Positions 8,047-15,668 of a stretch of DNA of 18,128 bases are shown in pieces (position 1 is the first letter of the stretch; each line of letters opens with the position of its first letter). Origin of the DNA: Acidimicrobiales bacterium. GTDB lineage: Bacteria; Actinomycetota; Acidimicrobiia; Acidimicrobiales; Palsa-688. The translations under genes and the position numbers were made by a program. The stretch spans positions 1 to 18,128 of the forward strand of contig JASHVH010000431.1 in assembly GCA_030039575.1 (NCBI GenBank). Direction: 5' to 3'. The notes beneath the pieces are model-generated. The model did no database searches, was not told where the DNA came from, and saw only the letters and a list, made by a program, of their open reading frames with translations.

Positions 8047-9324
8047 GTGAGCTTGTCTTCGCACAATTCGAGCAAATGGCTTGCTCGACTCGCCGCGACG
8101 TCAGGGGGCGCGCTCTTCGCCATGGGCCTGGCGCTGGGGACGCTGGTAGCGCCGAACGTGCCCGCAGACGCCGACACCACCCCGATGTCAACCCCATTGC
8201 TGCCACCGTCGTCGTCATCCGTGACCACCACGACTGCGGCGACGACAACAACCAGCACCGGAGCCACGACGACCACCTCGAGCACGACAACGACCGTGCC
8301 CACGTCGCCGGCGGCGACAACCTCCACGACCACCCCGGCGCCGACCACCACCGGCTCCGTTACTTCCTCTGCCACCTCTACTACCTCGACAACGGGCGCG
8401 TCACCCAGCACCTCCACGTCCACGACGACGACGCCACCCGTCCAGACCGGTGAGCCGGGCACGACCACTAGCTCCCCCACGACCAGCACCACCACGCCGG
8501 AAGCCCCGACGGGGTCGGTGCCGGCCACCACCACGACGAGTTCTCTGCTGGGGACGCTGCCATCGGAGACGCCGTCGAGGGCACCGGAGGGCACAACCAC
8601 CACCTTGACCTCGACATCGACCACCTCTACGACCGTCCCCGACGTGGTCAGCCGGCCTAAACGGACCACCAACCCGAGCCCGGCCTCGTCGACGTCGTCG
8701 ACGACCTCGACTACATCCGCCGCCGCGGAACCGGCGAGCCGCCCGAACACGACGACAACGGCGCCCACTACGACCACCTCTACGACGGCGCCCACTACGA
8801 CCACATCGACGGTGCCCCGCTCAACCACATCGAGCAGCACTCCGACGACCCTCGCCCGCAAGCCTCGTACTACCCCGACCACCCGGGACACGCCGCCCGG
8901 GATCGTGGCCACCCCGGTGGTCTCTGTCCCGACCCATGCCAAGGCCGGTCAGCGGGTGGCGCTCAGCGGTGCCGGCTTCAGCCCCGACAGCCAGGTGTCG
9001 ATCGTTTTCGAGGGCCCCCGGCGGGTGGTCGTGGGCTCAGCTGTTATCGGCTCCGACGGAAAGTTCCAAACTTCTGTCATCGTGCCCCACACCCACCCCG
9101 GTCAGGACAAGCTGCAAGTGGTCGGGACGTCATCGTCGGGCAGCGTCACATCGTTGGCCGAGCCTGTAATGCTCCTGGCCGATGCGACCAAACCGGCCGG
9201 CAATGGCGACCGGCACGTCGCCGAGGCAGTGCTCATCACCCTCTCGATCGCCATCCCGGTCATCACGTGGTTCGTGCTCCAACTGCTCGGGCGGAAGCGC
9301 AAGCTGACCGGCGGGGAACCGTAG
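8047..9324 (+). CDS. Secreted, membrane-anchored Thr/Ser/Pro-rich surface protein with Ig-like domain
   Basis: A 425-residue predicted surface protein of unknown function. With GTG at 8047 it has a good signal peptide: K-W-L-A-R at 10-14, hydrophobic A-L-F-A-M-G-L-A-L-G-T-L-V-A at 22-35, and A-D-A at 40-42 before the mature chain. Residues ~43-284 are a low-complexity Thr/Ser/Pro stalk with many T-T-T-T runs and a tandem A-P-T-T-T-T-S-T unit. Residues ~285-378 form a compact beta-rich domain (K-A-G-Q-R-V-A-L-S-G-A-G-F-S-P-D-S-Q-V) like the Ig-like/IPT folds of bacterial surface proteins. A 20-residue membrane segment at ~395-414 is followed by G-R-K-R-K, so the protein should be held with a short cytoplasmic tail; there is no LPXTG. 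ATG at 7963 and GTG at 8035 are in-frame alternatives; earlier starts would include the terminator. No strong ribosome site supports any of them. The stalk is a likely O-mannosylation target, by inference. Confidence 0.8.
   Translation: MSLSSHNSSKWLARLAATSGGALFAMGLALGTLVAPNVPADADTTPMSTPLLPPSSSSVTTTTAATTTTSTGATTTTSSTTTTVPTSPAATTSTTTPAPTTTGSVTSSATSTTSTTGASPSTSTSTTTTPPVQTGEPGTTTSSPTTSTTTPEAPTGSVPATTTTSSLLGTLPSETPSRAPEGTTTTLTSTSTTSTTVPDVVSRPKRTTNPSPASSTSSTTSTTSAAAEPASRPNTTTTAPTTTTSTTAPTTTTSTVPRSTTSSSTPTTLARKPRTTPTTRDTPPGIVATPVVSVPTHAKAGQRVALSGAGFSPDSQVSIVFEGPRRVVVGSAVIGSDGKFQTSVIVPHTHPGQDKLQVVGTSSSGSVTSLAEPVMLLADATKPAGNGDRHVAEAVLITLSIAIPVITWFVLQLLGRKRKLTGGEP
8761..8814 (+). repeat. 27-bp tandem duplication in the Thr-rich stalk
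   Basis: Two adjacent 27-base units (8761-8787, 8788-8814) both start GCGCCCACTACGACCAC and encode A-P-T-T-T-T-S-T-T and A-P-T-T-T-T-S-T-V. They suggest that the stalk length changes by in-frame slippage. Confidence 0.6.
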
Positions 9325-9438
9325 GCCAAGGCCAAATTCCTCCATGGGCCCCCTCCCCAAGCCCTGGTCGCCGCGGGCACCTACCTGCGACGCCGAGGCG
9401 CGTGGCGCTCCCGGAAGGCGGTACGCGATCATGGGCGA

Positions 9439-9726
9439 ATGGGTGTACGAGAAAACTGCCGTCACTACGTCCAACGCAGTACGTCGGGTGGCGACCTTCT
9501 CCAACGCTGCCGGTTGGGCGCCGCACAGGACACACCCTTTGCTTGCCCGGACGGGTGCCTGTTCTTCGAGCCCAGAGTGCTTTCGACGGCGGGGTGGGCC
9601 CAGGAAGCGGACAAGCCGATGTCCAACACGGCCTGGGGCCTCGCCGGCATGCCGGCCCCTCCCACCAGAGGCACGTCGGCCAACAGGGCGAGCAAGAACA
9701 AGAAGAAGGGCCGCAAGCCCCGCTGA
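9439..9726 (+). CDS. Small conserved four-cysteine protein of unknown function
   Basis: A 95-residue protein. Residues 1-53 look like a folded unit: E-N-C-R-H-Y (Cys7), G-G-D-L-L-Q-R-C-R-L-G (Cys24), P-F-A-C-P-D-G-C-L-F-F-E-P-R (Cys36, Cys40), then S-T-A-G-W. The spacing C-x16-C-x11-C-x3-C and the C-P-D-G-C pair suggest metal or Fe-S binding. Residues ~54-95 are Pro/Ala-rich and end in a strongly basic K-N-K-K-K-G-R-K-P-R. From memory, short proteins with the Q-R-C-R-L...C-P-x-x-C-x-F-F-E pattern recur in actinobacteria as hypothetical proteins; I know no function. ATG at 9439 is the most upstream start possible in frame; no good Shine-Dalgarno is seen. It is convergent with the NIL gene, 17 bases apart. 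A shadow frame is unlikely given the clustered Cys/aromatic pattern. Confidence 0.72.
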   Translation: MGVRENCRHYVQRSTSGGDLLQRCRLGAAQDTPFACPDGCLFFEPRVLSTAGWAQEADKPMSNTAWGLAGMPAPPTRGTSANRASKNKKKGRKPR

Positions 9727-9743
9727 GACGGGTGGGCCCGCTG

Positions 9744-9989
9744 TTAGCCCTCGACCGGGCCGCCCAGCCAATCGACCTTGATGCCGGTCGAGGTCAACCA
9801 GGCGATAGCTGAGTCCAGCGCCTCCCGGCTACCGGACAGCTCGCAGACGATCCAGCCCGTGTTCTCCTCGACGTTGGCCCGCCTTATGTTGGCTATGACC
9901 CCGTGGTCGAGTGCGAGCCGGGAGATGACCGGTTCGCCGACGAGGTCCTCCGGGAACGTCAGCCTGGCGCGCACAGATGCAGCCGTCAC
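9744..9989 (-). CDS. Free-standing NIL-domain protein
   Basis: An 81-residue protein that is essentially a single NIL domain (ferredoxin-like fold), the ligand-sensing module otherwise found at the C-terminus of the methionine importer ATPase MetN and in archaeal NIL-ferredoxin proteins linked to homocysteine synthesis. Seen: V-R-A-R-L-T-F-P-E-D-L-V-G-E-P-V-I-S-R-L, I-A-N-I-R-R-A-N-V-E-E-N-T-G-W, and S-A-I-A-W-L-T-S-T-G-I-K-V at the positions of the beta-alpha-beta units. GTG at 9989 is chosen because AAGGAGG (9997-10003) lies seven bases upstream. It follows the larE-like gene by 37 bases and is probably in the same transcript. Role here unknown; a methionine or sulfur-metabolite binding role is inference from the family. 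Confidence 0.82.
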   Translation of the reverse strand: MTAASVRARLTFPEDLVGEPVISRLALDHGVIANIRRANVEENTGWIVCELSGSREALDSAIAWLTSTGIKVDWLGGPVEG

Positions 9990-10026
9990 CTTGTTGCCTC
10001 CTTACGACCGGTCACTGCTCGATCAG

Positions 10027-10854
10027 TTATGGCACCCCTGAGGCTTTGAGCCCGGCGTTCAGGTTGCCCGAGCGAAGCCCCTCAAGGTCCAACGTGACGT
10101 AACGGTACCCGGCGCGGCGGACGGCACGGACGACTTCCTCCCTCAGCTCTAGGGCACGCTCCAGCTCGGTCAGCGGTAGTTCGAGGCGAGCGAGGTCGCC
10201 ATAATGGCGCACTCGAGTGGCCCTGAAACCGAGGGCGTGGAGGCCGGCCTCTGCTTGGGAGACCGCGTCTAGCGTGCCAAGGCTCACCGGTGTCCCATAT
10301 GGGACCCGGGACGCCAGGCAAGCAGCGGCCGGCTTATCCCAGGTCCGCAACCCCAAGGAACGTGACGTGGCGCGCACATCGGCCTTGGTGAAACGGGCAT
10401 CGACCAACGGGAAGAGCGCCCCGGCGTCGCGGGCCGCTTCCTGTCCCGGCCGGTAGTCGCCGAGGTCGTCGACGTTGACGCCGAGGACCACCTGCGCGTC
10501 GGTGCTCCCGTACGTCGCAGCGAACGATGTGGCCAACGGAGCCAGGCACCGCATCAGCTCGTCTTTACAGTGCCAACACCGGTCCGCCCCATTGGCCCGG
10601 TACTCAGGCCTGGCGTCTTCGTGAGACTCCACTTCCTGGTAGTTGAGCTGCCACTCCCGCGCCAGGGACCGGCAGTCAGCCAGCTCGGACGGGGCCAGTG
10701 AGGCCGAAACGGCCGTCACCGCCATCGAGCCCTGTTGGCCCAGCACGGAATGGGCGACCCAGGCCAGGAAGGCGGAGTCGGCCCCACCGCTGAAGGCCAC
10801 GACGACCGGGCCAAGCTCATGCAAACGCTCTCGCAGCGCTCCGAGGTCACCCAT
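10027..10854 (-). CDS. larE: LarE-like ATP-dependent sacrificial sulfur transferase
   Basis: A 275-residue PP-loop enzyme. In characterised LarE the protein activates pyridinium dicarboxylate with ATP and donates sulfur from its own cysteine to build the nickel-pincer cofactor of lactate racemase. Seen: P-loop A-F-S-G-G-A-D-S (20-27), the R-C-W-H-C-K block (92-97), V-L-G-V-N-V-D-D near 123-130, K-P-A-A-A-C-L-A-S-R-V-P-Y-G (174-187) with Cys179 in the place of the sacrificial cysteine, R-V-R-H-Y-G-D (214-220), and the family C-terminus Y-V-T-L-D-L-E-G-L-R-S-G-N-L-N. Length is normal. No larA, larB or larC is in the window, so the acceptor may be something else. ATG at 10854 has no clear Shine-Dalgarno. 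It sits 69 bases after hemQ and 37 before the NIL gene. Confidence 0.88.
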   Translation of the reverse strand: MGDLGALRERLHELGPVVVAFSGGADSAFLAWVAHSVLGQQGSMAVTAVSASLAPSELADCRSLAREWQLNYQEVESHEDARPEYRANGADRCWHCKDELMRCLAPLATSFAATYGSTDAQVVLGVNVDDLGDYRPGQEAARDAGALFPLVDARFTKADVRATSRSLGLRTWDKPAAACLASRVPYGTPVSLGTLDAVSQAEAGLHALGFRATRVRHYGDLARLELPLTELERALELREEVVRAVRRAGYRYVTLDLEGLRSGNLNAGLKASGVP

Positions 10855-10900
10855 CGCGGGGACAGCCGACGAGGGCCCCGAGCAGGAGGGCTGTCACATT

Positions 10901-10936
10901 CATTGGCGCGCTCATTGGCACGCTTATTGCGCGACA
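10901..10936. repeat. Three imperfect 12-bp tandem units between hemQ and larE
   Basis: CATTGGCGCGCT (10901-10912), CATTGGCACGCT (10913-10924) and a degraded third unit TATTGCGCGACA (10925-10936). The last overlaps the hemQ stop codon. The first two differ at one base. They lie in the leader just before larE; effect unknown, probably slippage. Confidence 0.45.
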
Positions 10937-11619
10937 AGGCACAGTTCGAGGACCTCCTCGATGGGAGCAACGACACCCGTATAAAACGGCCCGAAATCCG
11001 CGTAGCGGGCTGATACTTCGTCGAAGCGCATCCTGTGGACGCACTCCTTCAGGTCGTCAGGAGCCGTTGCGAACAGGGTCACACCCCATTCGAAGTCGTC
11101 CAGCCCTGTTGAGCCCGTTACGAGTTGGAGCACCCGGCCGGCGAACTTCCGGCCGCTCGCCCCGTGCTCACGCATGAGTGCCTCACGACGGTCGTAATCG
11201 AGGCTGTACCAATTGTCTTCGCCATCCCGGCGCTTGGACATGGGGTAGAAACAAATGGCCCGCTTCCCAGAGGGGGGCAACTTAGGGTGCAGGCGGGGGT
11301 CGAGGTTATCGACCTGCATCTTCCTGGCGTACTCCGACACCTCGGTCAACGACAGGTAAGAGGCGTCAAGCTCCAGGCCGGGGCGGACCAGAGCGGTCTG
11401 GGTCCGGCGCAGGGCGACCAGGTCCGGGCCCACCACCATCAAGCCGACGTCGGCCTTGTGGCCCAGCACTGCAAAGCAGACGACCTGCTGACCGGCCTCT
11501 TCGGCGGCCTTGACCGCCCGTATTATGGCCTCGGCGTCCGTGTGCGGCGTCACCTTGCAGAACAGGTGCAGGACACCCCAACCCTCGTCGGGTACAAGCG
11601 GTACCGTCATCCGCAACAT
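10924..11619 (-). CDS. hemQ: Coproheme decarboxylase HemQ (chlorite dismutase family)
   Basis: A 231-residue cytosolic enzyme that converts Fe-coproporphyrin III to heme b by two peroxide-dependent decarboxylations, the last step of the Gram-positive heme pathway. Seen: F-Y-P-M-S-K-R-R (124-131) with the catalytic Tyr125; N-W-Y (136-138); L-M-R-E-H-G (148-153) with the proximal heme ligand His152, a Tyr-His spacing of 27 as in the Listeria enzyme; T-G-S-T-G-L-D-D-F-E-W-G-V-T-L-F (168-183); M-R-F-D-E-V-S-A-R-Y (197-206). The second half is the conserved heme-binding repeat; the first is a degenerate copy of the same fold. ATG at 11619 or 11610 could start it; neither has a clear Shine-Dalgarno. 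It is divergent from an MFS transporter and upstream of larE. No other heme gene is in the window. Confidence 0.95.
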   Translation of the reverse strand: MLRMTVPLVPDEGWGVLHLFCKVTPHTDAEAIIRAVKAAEEAGQQVVCFAVLGHKADVGLMVVGPDLVALRRTQTALVRPGLELDASYLSLTEVSEYARKMQVDNLDPRLHPKLPPSGKRAICFYPMSKRRDGEDNWYSLDYDRREALMREHGASGRKFAGRVLQLVTGSTGLDDFEWGVTLFATAPDDLKECVHRMRFDEVSARYADFGPFYTGVVAPIEEVLELCLVAQ

Positions 11620-11641
11620 GCTACGGCGGGCCCACCGTCAT

Positions 11642-11684
11642 GCGCAGCTTGGGCCACTCGCCCGTTGAACGGCCAACGCTGCGC
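11642..11684. other. Long imperfect hairpin in the divergent hemQ/MFS control region
   Basis: GCGCAGC-TTGG (11642-11652) pairs with CCAA-C-GCTGCGC (11673-11684), leaving one bulged base, and a small CCGTT-G-AACGG hairpin fits inside. It lies in the 124-base region between two divergent start codons. It could be an operator or a leader structure; there is no T-run, so it is not a terminator. Confidence 0.35.
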
Positions 11685-11743
11685 CGCCAAGCTTGCCTGA
11701 GCGGTAAGGCTTGCTTTGAGGGACGAGGTCAGATGATGTCCGG

Positions 11744-13453
11744 ATGGCCAGGCAGCGTGTGAAAGGCCTGCGAGGTTCTGCCCAGCGCGCCCTGCACTCC
11801 GGAGTGCAGAAGGCGGCCCTCAAGGCGGATTACGTCTTGGGAGGCAAGCTCCGGGTCAGGGTCATTGTCGTCCTCGCCTGCGTGCTGGCCCTGTCCAGCG
11901 CAGACACCGCCACTGTGGGGGCCTCCGCCGTTGCCCTCCGCCACGCCCTGAAGATCGACAACACCGACATCGGTCTATTGGTGGCCGTGTCATCGGGAGT
12001 GGGCGCAGTCTTCTCGCTGCCGTTCGGGGTCCTCGCTGACCGGGTGAACCGCACCAGGTTGCTGGCCGCCTCCACTGTGACCTGGGGAGCGGCGATGATA
12101 TGGAGCGCGACGGCCGGCTCGTTCGGCCGGCTGCTAGTGGCCCGCTTAGCGTTGGGGGCGGTTACGGCCGCGGCTGGGCCGATAGTCGCCTCGCTCGTCG
12201 GCAACTGGTTCAACGGCCACGAACGAGGCCAGATTTATAGCTACATCCTCACCGGCGAGCTAGTAGGGGCCGGGATCGGGTTCGTCGTAACCGGCGATAT
12301 CTCGTCTTTCTCGTGGCGGGCGGCGTTCCTCGTCCTCTCAGTGCCGGCGTTCGTCTTGGCCTGGTTCATCTGGCGGCTACCAGAACCGCGACGCGGCGCC
12401 GCCGGCGAACTCTCGCCCGACCCCGGGACACGACCAGCGCTGCACGCCGACCCGGAAGAGGAAAAACAGGAGGAGGAGGAGGCGCCAGGCAAAACTGACG
12501 CTCAGCAGCTGGCGCTGGCCCGCGGCATCAAGCCCGACGAGCGCCTGGTCAAAATGGCCAACCCGCAGATGAAGATCATTGCTGCCACCCGTTACGTCCT
12601 GGCCGTCCGCACCAACGTGGCGCTGATCGTATCGGGCGCATGCGCCTACTTCTTCCTCGCCGGCGTGCAGACCTTCGCCCCCGAGTTCGTGTCCGAGCAG
12701 TACAGGACCAGCCAGGTGGTAGCCAACCTCCTCCTGCTCGTCCTGGGGGTCGGGGCCGTGGGCGGGATACTGATCGGAGGGCCCTTAGGTGACCTGTTGC
12801 TCCGCCGGGGCCGCATCAGCGGACGCGTGCTCGTCGCAGCCGTCGCCGCTTCGTTGAGCGCCGTTTTGTTCATCCCTGCGCTCCTTACGCGGAGCTCTGT
12901 AGCGGCCCTTCCTTACCTGGTGATCGGCGCCGGCGCTTTGACAGCTCAGAACCCGCCCATCGACGCCGCCCGGCTCGACATCATGCCCTCCTGGTTATGG
13001 GGCCGGTCGGAGGGCATCCAAACTTTCCTGCGCTCCGGCGCTCAATCCCTGGCCCCGTTGTTGTTCGGAGGCCTTTCGGACCAGGTTTTCGGCGGGGGCA
13101 GGACGGGCTTGCAATACACGTTCCTGGTCATGCTCTTACCGCTGGCGGCCAGCGCAGCAGTGCTTTTCTGGGCGGTCAAGCGCTACCCGACAGACGTGGC
13201 CACGGCGGGTCTCGTCACGGGCTCGGGGACCACCACGCCGGTGACGGACGGCTCAGGGACACCGGCGCTGGCAACAGACGGCCCCGAACCAGACGGACCG
13301 GGAGAGGAACCCTCAGAACCAGGCAGCTCCGGGGCGCGGGGCGGGGAAATTGCCAGCCCGGGAACCCGCGAGATTATCGGCCCGGAAATAACGAAGGAGC
13401 CGGAGAAGACGGCAACCGAGACCACCGGTCAGGGGCCGGCAGCGCAACCATAG
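11744..13453 (+). CDS. Major facilitator superfamily transporter with acidic loop and long C-terminal tail
   Basis: A 569-residue inner-membrane secondary transporter with about 12 membrane segments (residues ~38-210 and ~282-478). Seen: the loop 2-3 MFS motif G-V-L-A-D-R-V-N-R-T-R (95-105) and its counterpart G-G-P-L-G-D-L-L-L-R-R-G-R (345-357) in the second half, as in Spinster-like or drug/metabolite exporters. The central cytoplasmic loop (~211-280) contains E-E-E-K-Q-E-E-E-E-A-P and a basic-amphipathic stretch. After the last segment about 90 residues (481-569) of Gly/Pro/Thr/Glu-rich sequence are probably disordered and are not usual in the family. ATG at 11744; the nearest GAGG (11725-11728) is 15 bases away. 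Divergent from hemQ, which could mean shared control. Substrate unknown; porphyrin or iron-related export is only a guess from context. Confidence 0.9.
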   Translation: MARQRVKGLRGSAQRALHSGVQKAALKADYVLGGKLRVRVIVVLACVLALSSADTATVGASAVALRHALKIDNTDIGLLVAVSSGVGAVFSLPFGVLADRVNRTRLLAASTVTWGAAMIWSATAGSFGRLLVARLALGAVTAAAGPIVASLVGNWFNGHERGQIYSYILTGELVGAGIGFVVTGDISSFSWRAAFLVLSVPAFVLAWFIWRLPEPRRGAAGELSPDPGTRPALHADPEEEKQEEEEAPGKTDAQQLALARGIKPDERLVKMANPQMKIIAATRYVLAVRTNVALIVSGACAYFFLAGVQTFAPEFVSEQYRTSQVVANLLLLVLGVGAVGGILIGGPLGDLLLRRGRISGRVLVAAVAASLSAVLFIPALLTRSSVAALPYLVIGAGALTAQNPPIDAARLDIMPSWLWGRSEGIQTFLRSGAQSLAPLLFGGLSDQVFGGGRTGLQYTFLVMLLPLAASAAVLFWAVKRYPTDVATAGLVTGSGTTTPVTDGSGTPALATDGPEPDGPGEEPSEPGSSGARGGEIASPGTREIIGPEITKEPEKTATETTGQGPAAQP

Positions 13454-13488
13454 GGACAGCCACCCGTCAGGCGTCCCGCCAAATGGGA

Positions 13489-13518
13489 AAGGGCGCCCGA
13501 AAGGGCGCCCTTCCTTTT
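13489..13518. terminator. Bidirectional terminator between MFS and groEL genes
   Basis: Perfect 10-bp stem AAGGGCGCCC (13489-13498) / GGGCGCCCTT (13503-13512) with loop GAAA. Plus-strand exit is CCTTTTAC; on the minus strand the hairpin is followed by TCCCATTT. It lies between two convergent genes and can serve both. Confidence 0.85.
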
Positions 13519-13568
13519 ACTGAACTGGTTATTACTAGTTCTTCGTGGAGAACCTCTAACCGCGAAGC

Positions 13569-15242
<1,674 letters not shown>

Positions 15243-15269
15243 TTAGCACTCACACACGTCGAGTGCTAA
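15243..15269 (-). promoter_or_regulatory. CIRCE operator (HrcA binding site) of groEL
   Basis: TTAGCACTC (15243-15251), nine-base spacer, GAGTGCTAA (15261-15269): a perfect match to the CIRCE consensus inverted repeat. It lies in the groEL leader and would be bound by the heat-shock repressor HrcA. Confidence 0.97.
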
Positions 15270-15270
15270 G

Positions 15271-15300
15271 AGTACAGCGCAACGGCGCCCTCGCGCGCAA
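15271..15300 (-). promoter_or_regulatory. Candidate groEL promoter
   Basis: On the minus strand TTGCGC (15295-15300) and TGTACT (15271-15276) are spaced 18 bases apart, which would put the transcription start inside the first CIRCE arm, the usual arrangement. The match to the consensus is moderate. The 53 bases between here and the sulfur carrier stop hold only GC-rich palindromes (for example CCGTCGCGACGG at 15325-15336). Confidence 0.45.
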
Positions 15301-15353
15301 ACTGGGGCCCGGCGGCCGCCCGGACCGTCGCGACGGGTTTGGCAGGAACGGTG

Positions 15354-15632
15354 TCAGGAGCCGCCCGCGACTGCGGGCACCACCGAGATCAGCGCTCCTG
15401 CTGGGACCGGCGTACCTAGGCCCTCCAGGAACCTGATGTCCTCTTCGCCCAGGAAAACGTTGACGAAGCGCCGCACGTTGCCGTTCTCGTCAAAGAGGCG
15501 CTCCGTGAAACCGGGGTGGGCGACGTCGAGGGCCTTCAGGGCTTCTCCCACGGTGCCGCCTTCGACCTCGACCTCGCCCGCCCCGCCGGACAGTGAGCGC
15601 AGTTGTGTCGGGATCCGGACCTTCACGCTCAT
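15354..15632 (-). CDS. MoaD/ThiS-family sulfur carrier, CysO-like, with C-terminal Gly-Gly-Ser
   Basis: A 92-residue ubiquitin-fold sulfur carrier. Such proteins are adenylated at a C-terminal Gly-Gly, converted to a thiocarboxylate, and deliver sulfide to a partner enzyme. Overall it resembles Mycobacterium CysO: V-R-I-P-T-Q-L-R start, F-V-N-V-F-L-G-E-E-D-I-R-F-L-E-G-L core (56-72), and V-V-P-A-V-A-G-G end. One extra residue, Ser92, follows Gly90-Gly91; the stop at 15354-15356 and the preceding TCC codon were read directly. A carrier of this form would need trimming before activation, as described for QbsE and HcyS. No protease or activating enzyme is in the window. It follows the threonine-synthase-like gene by 36 bases and shares its SAM-riboswitch control if co-transcribed. 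Calling it a molybdopterin MoaD is possible but no Mo-cofactor genes are near. Confidence 0.88.
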   Translation of the reverse strand: MSVKVRIPTQLRSLSGGAGEVEVEGGTVGEALKALDVAHPGFTERLFDENGNVRRFVNVFLGEEDIRFLEGLGTPVPAGALISVVPAVAGGS

Positions 15633-15668
15633 ATGCCGGGCTCCGATCGCTTTATGAATAAGAGCATG

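Noticed and set aside
7782..8942. Long minus-strand open frame rich in Val, antisense to the Thr-rich gene
   Set aside because: It is the mirror image of repeated ACC/ACG threonine codons; Val-Val runs have no membrane-protein layout, and the plus frame has a signal peptide, folded domain and anchor.
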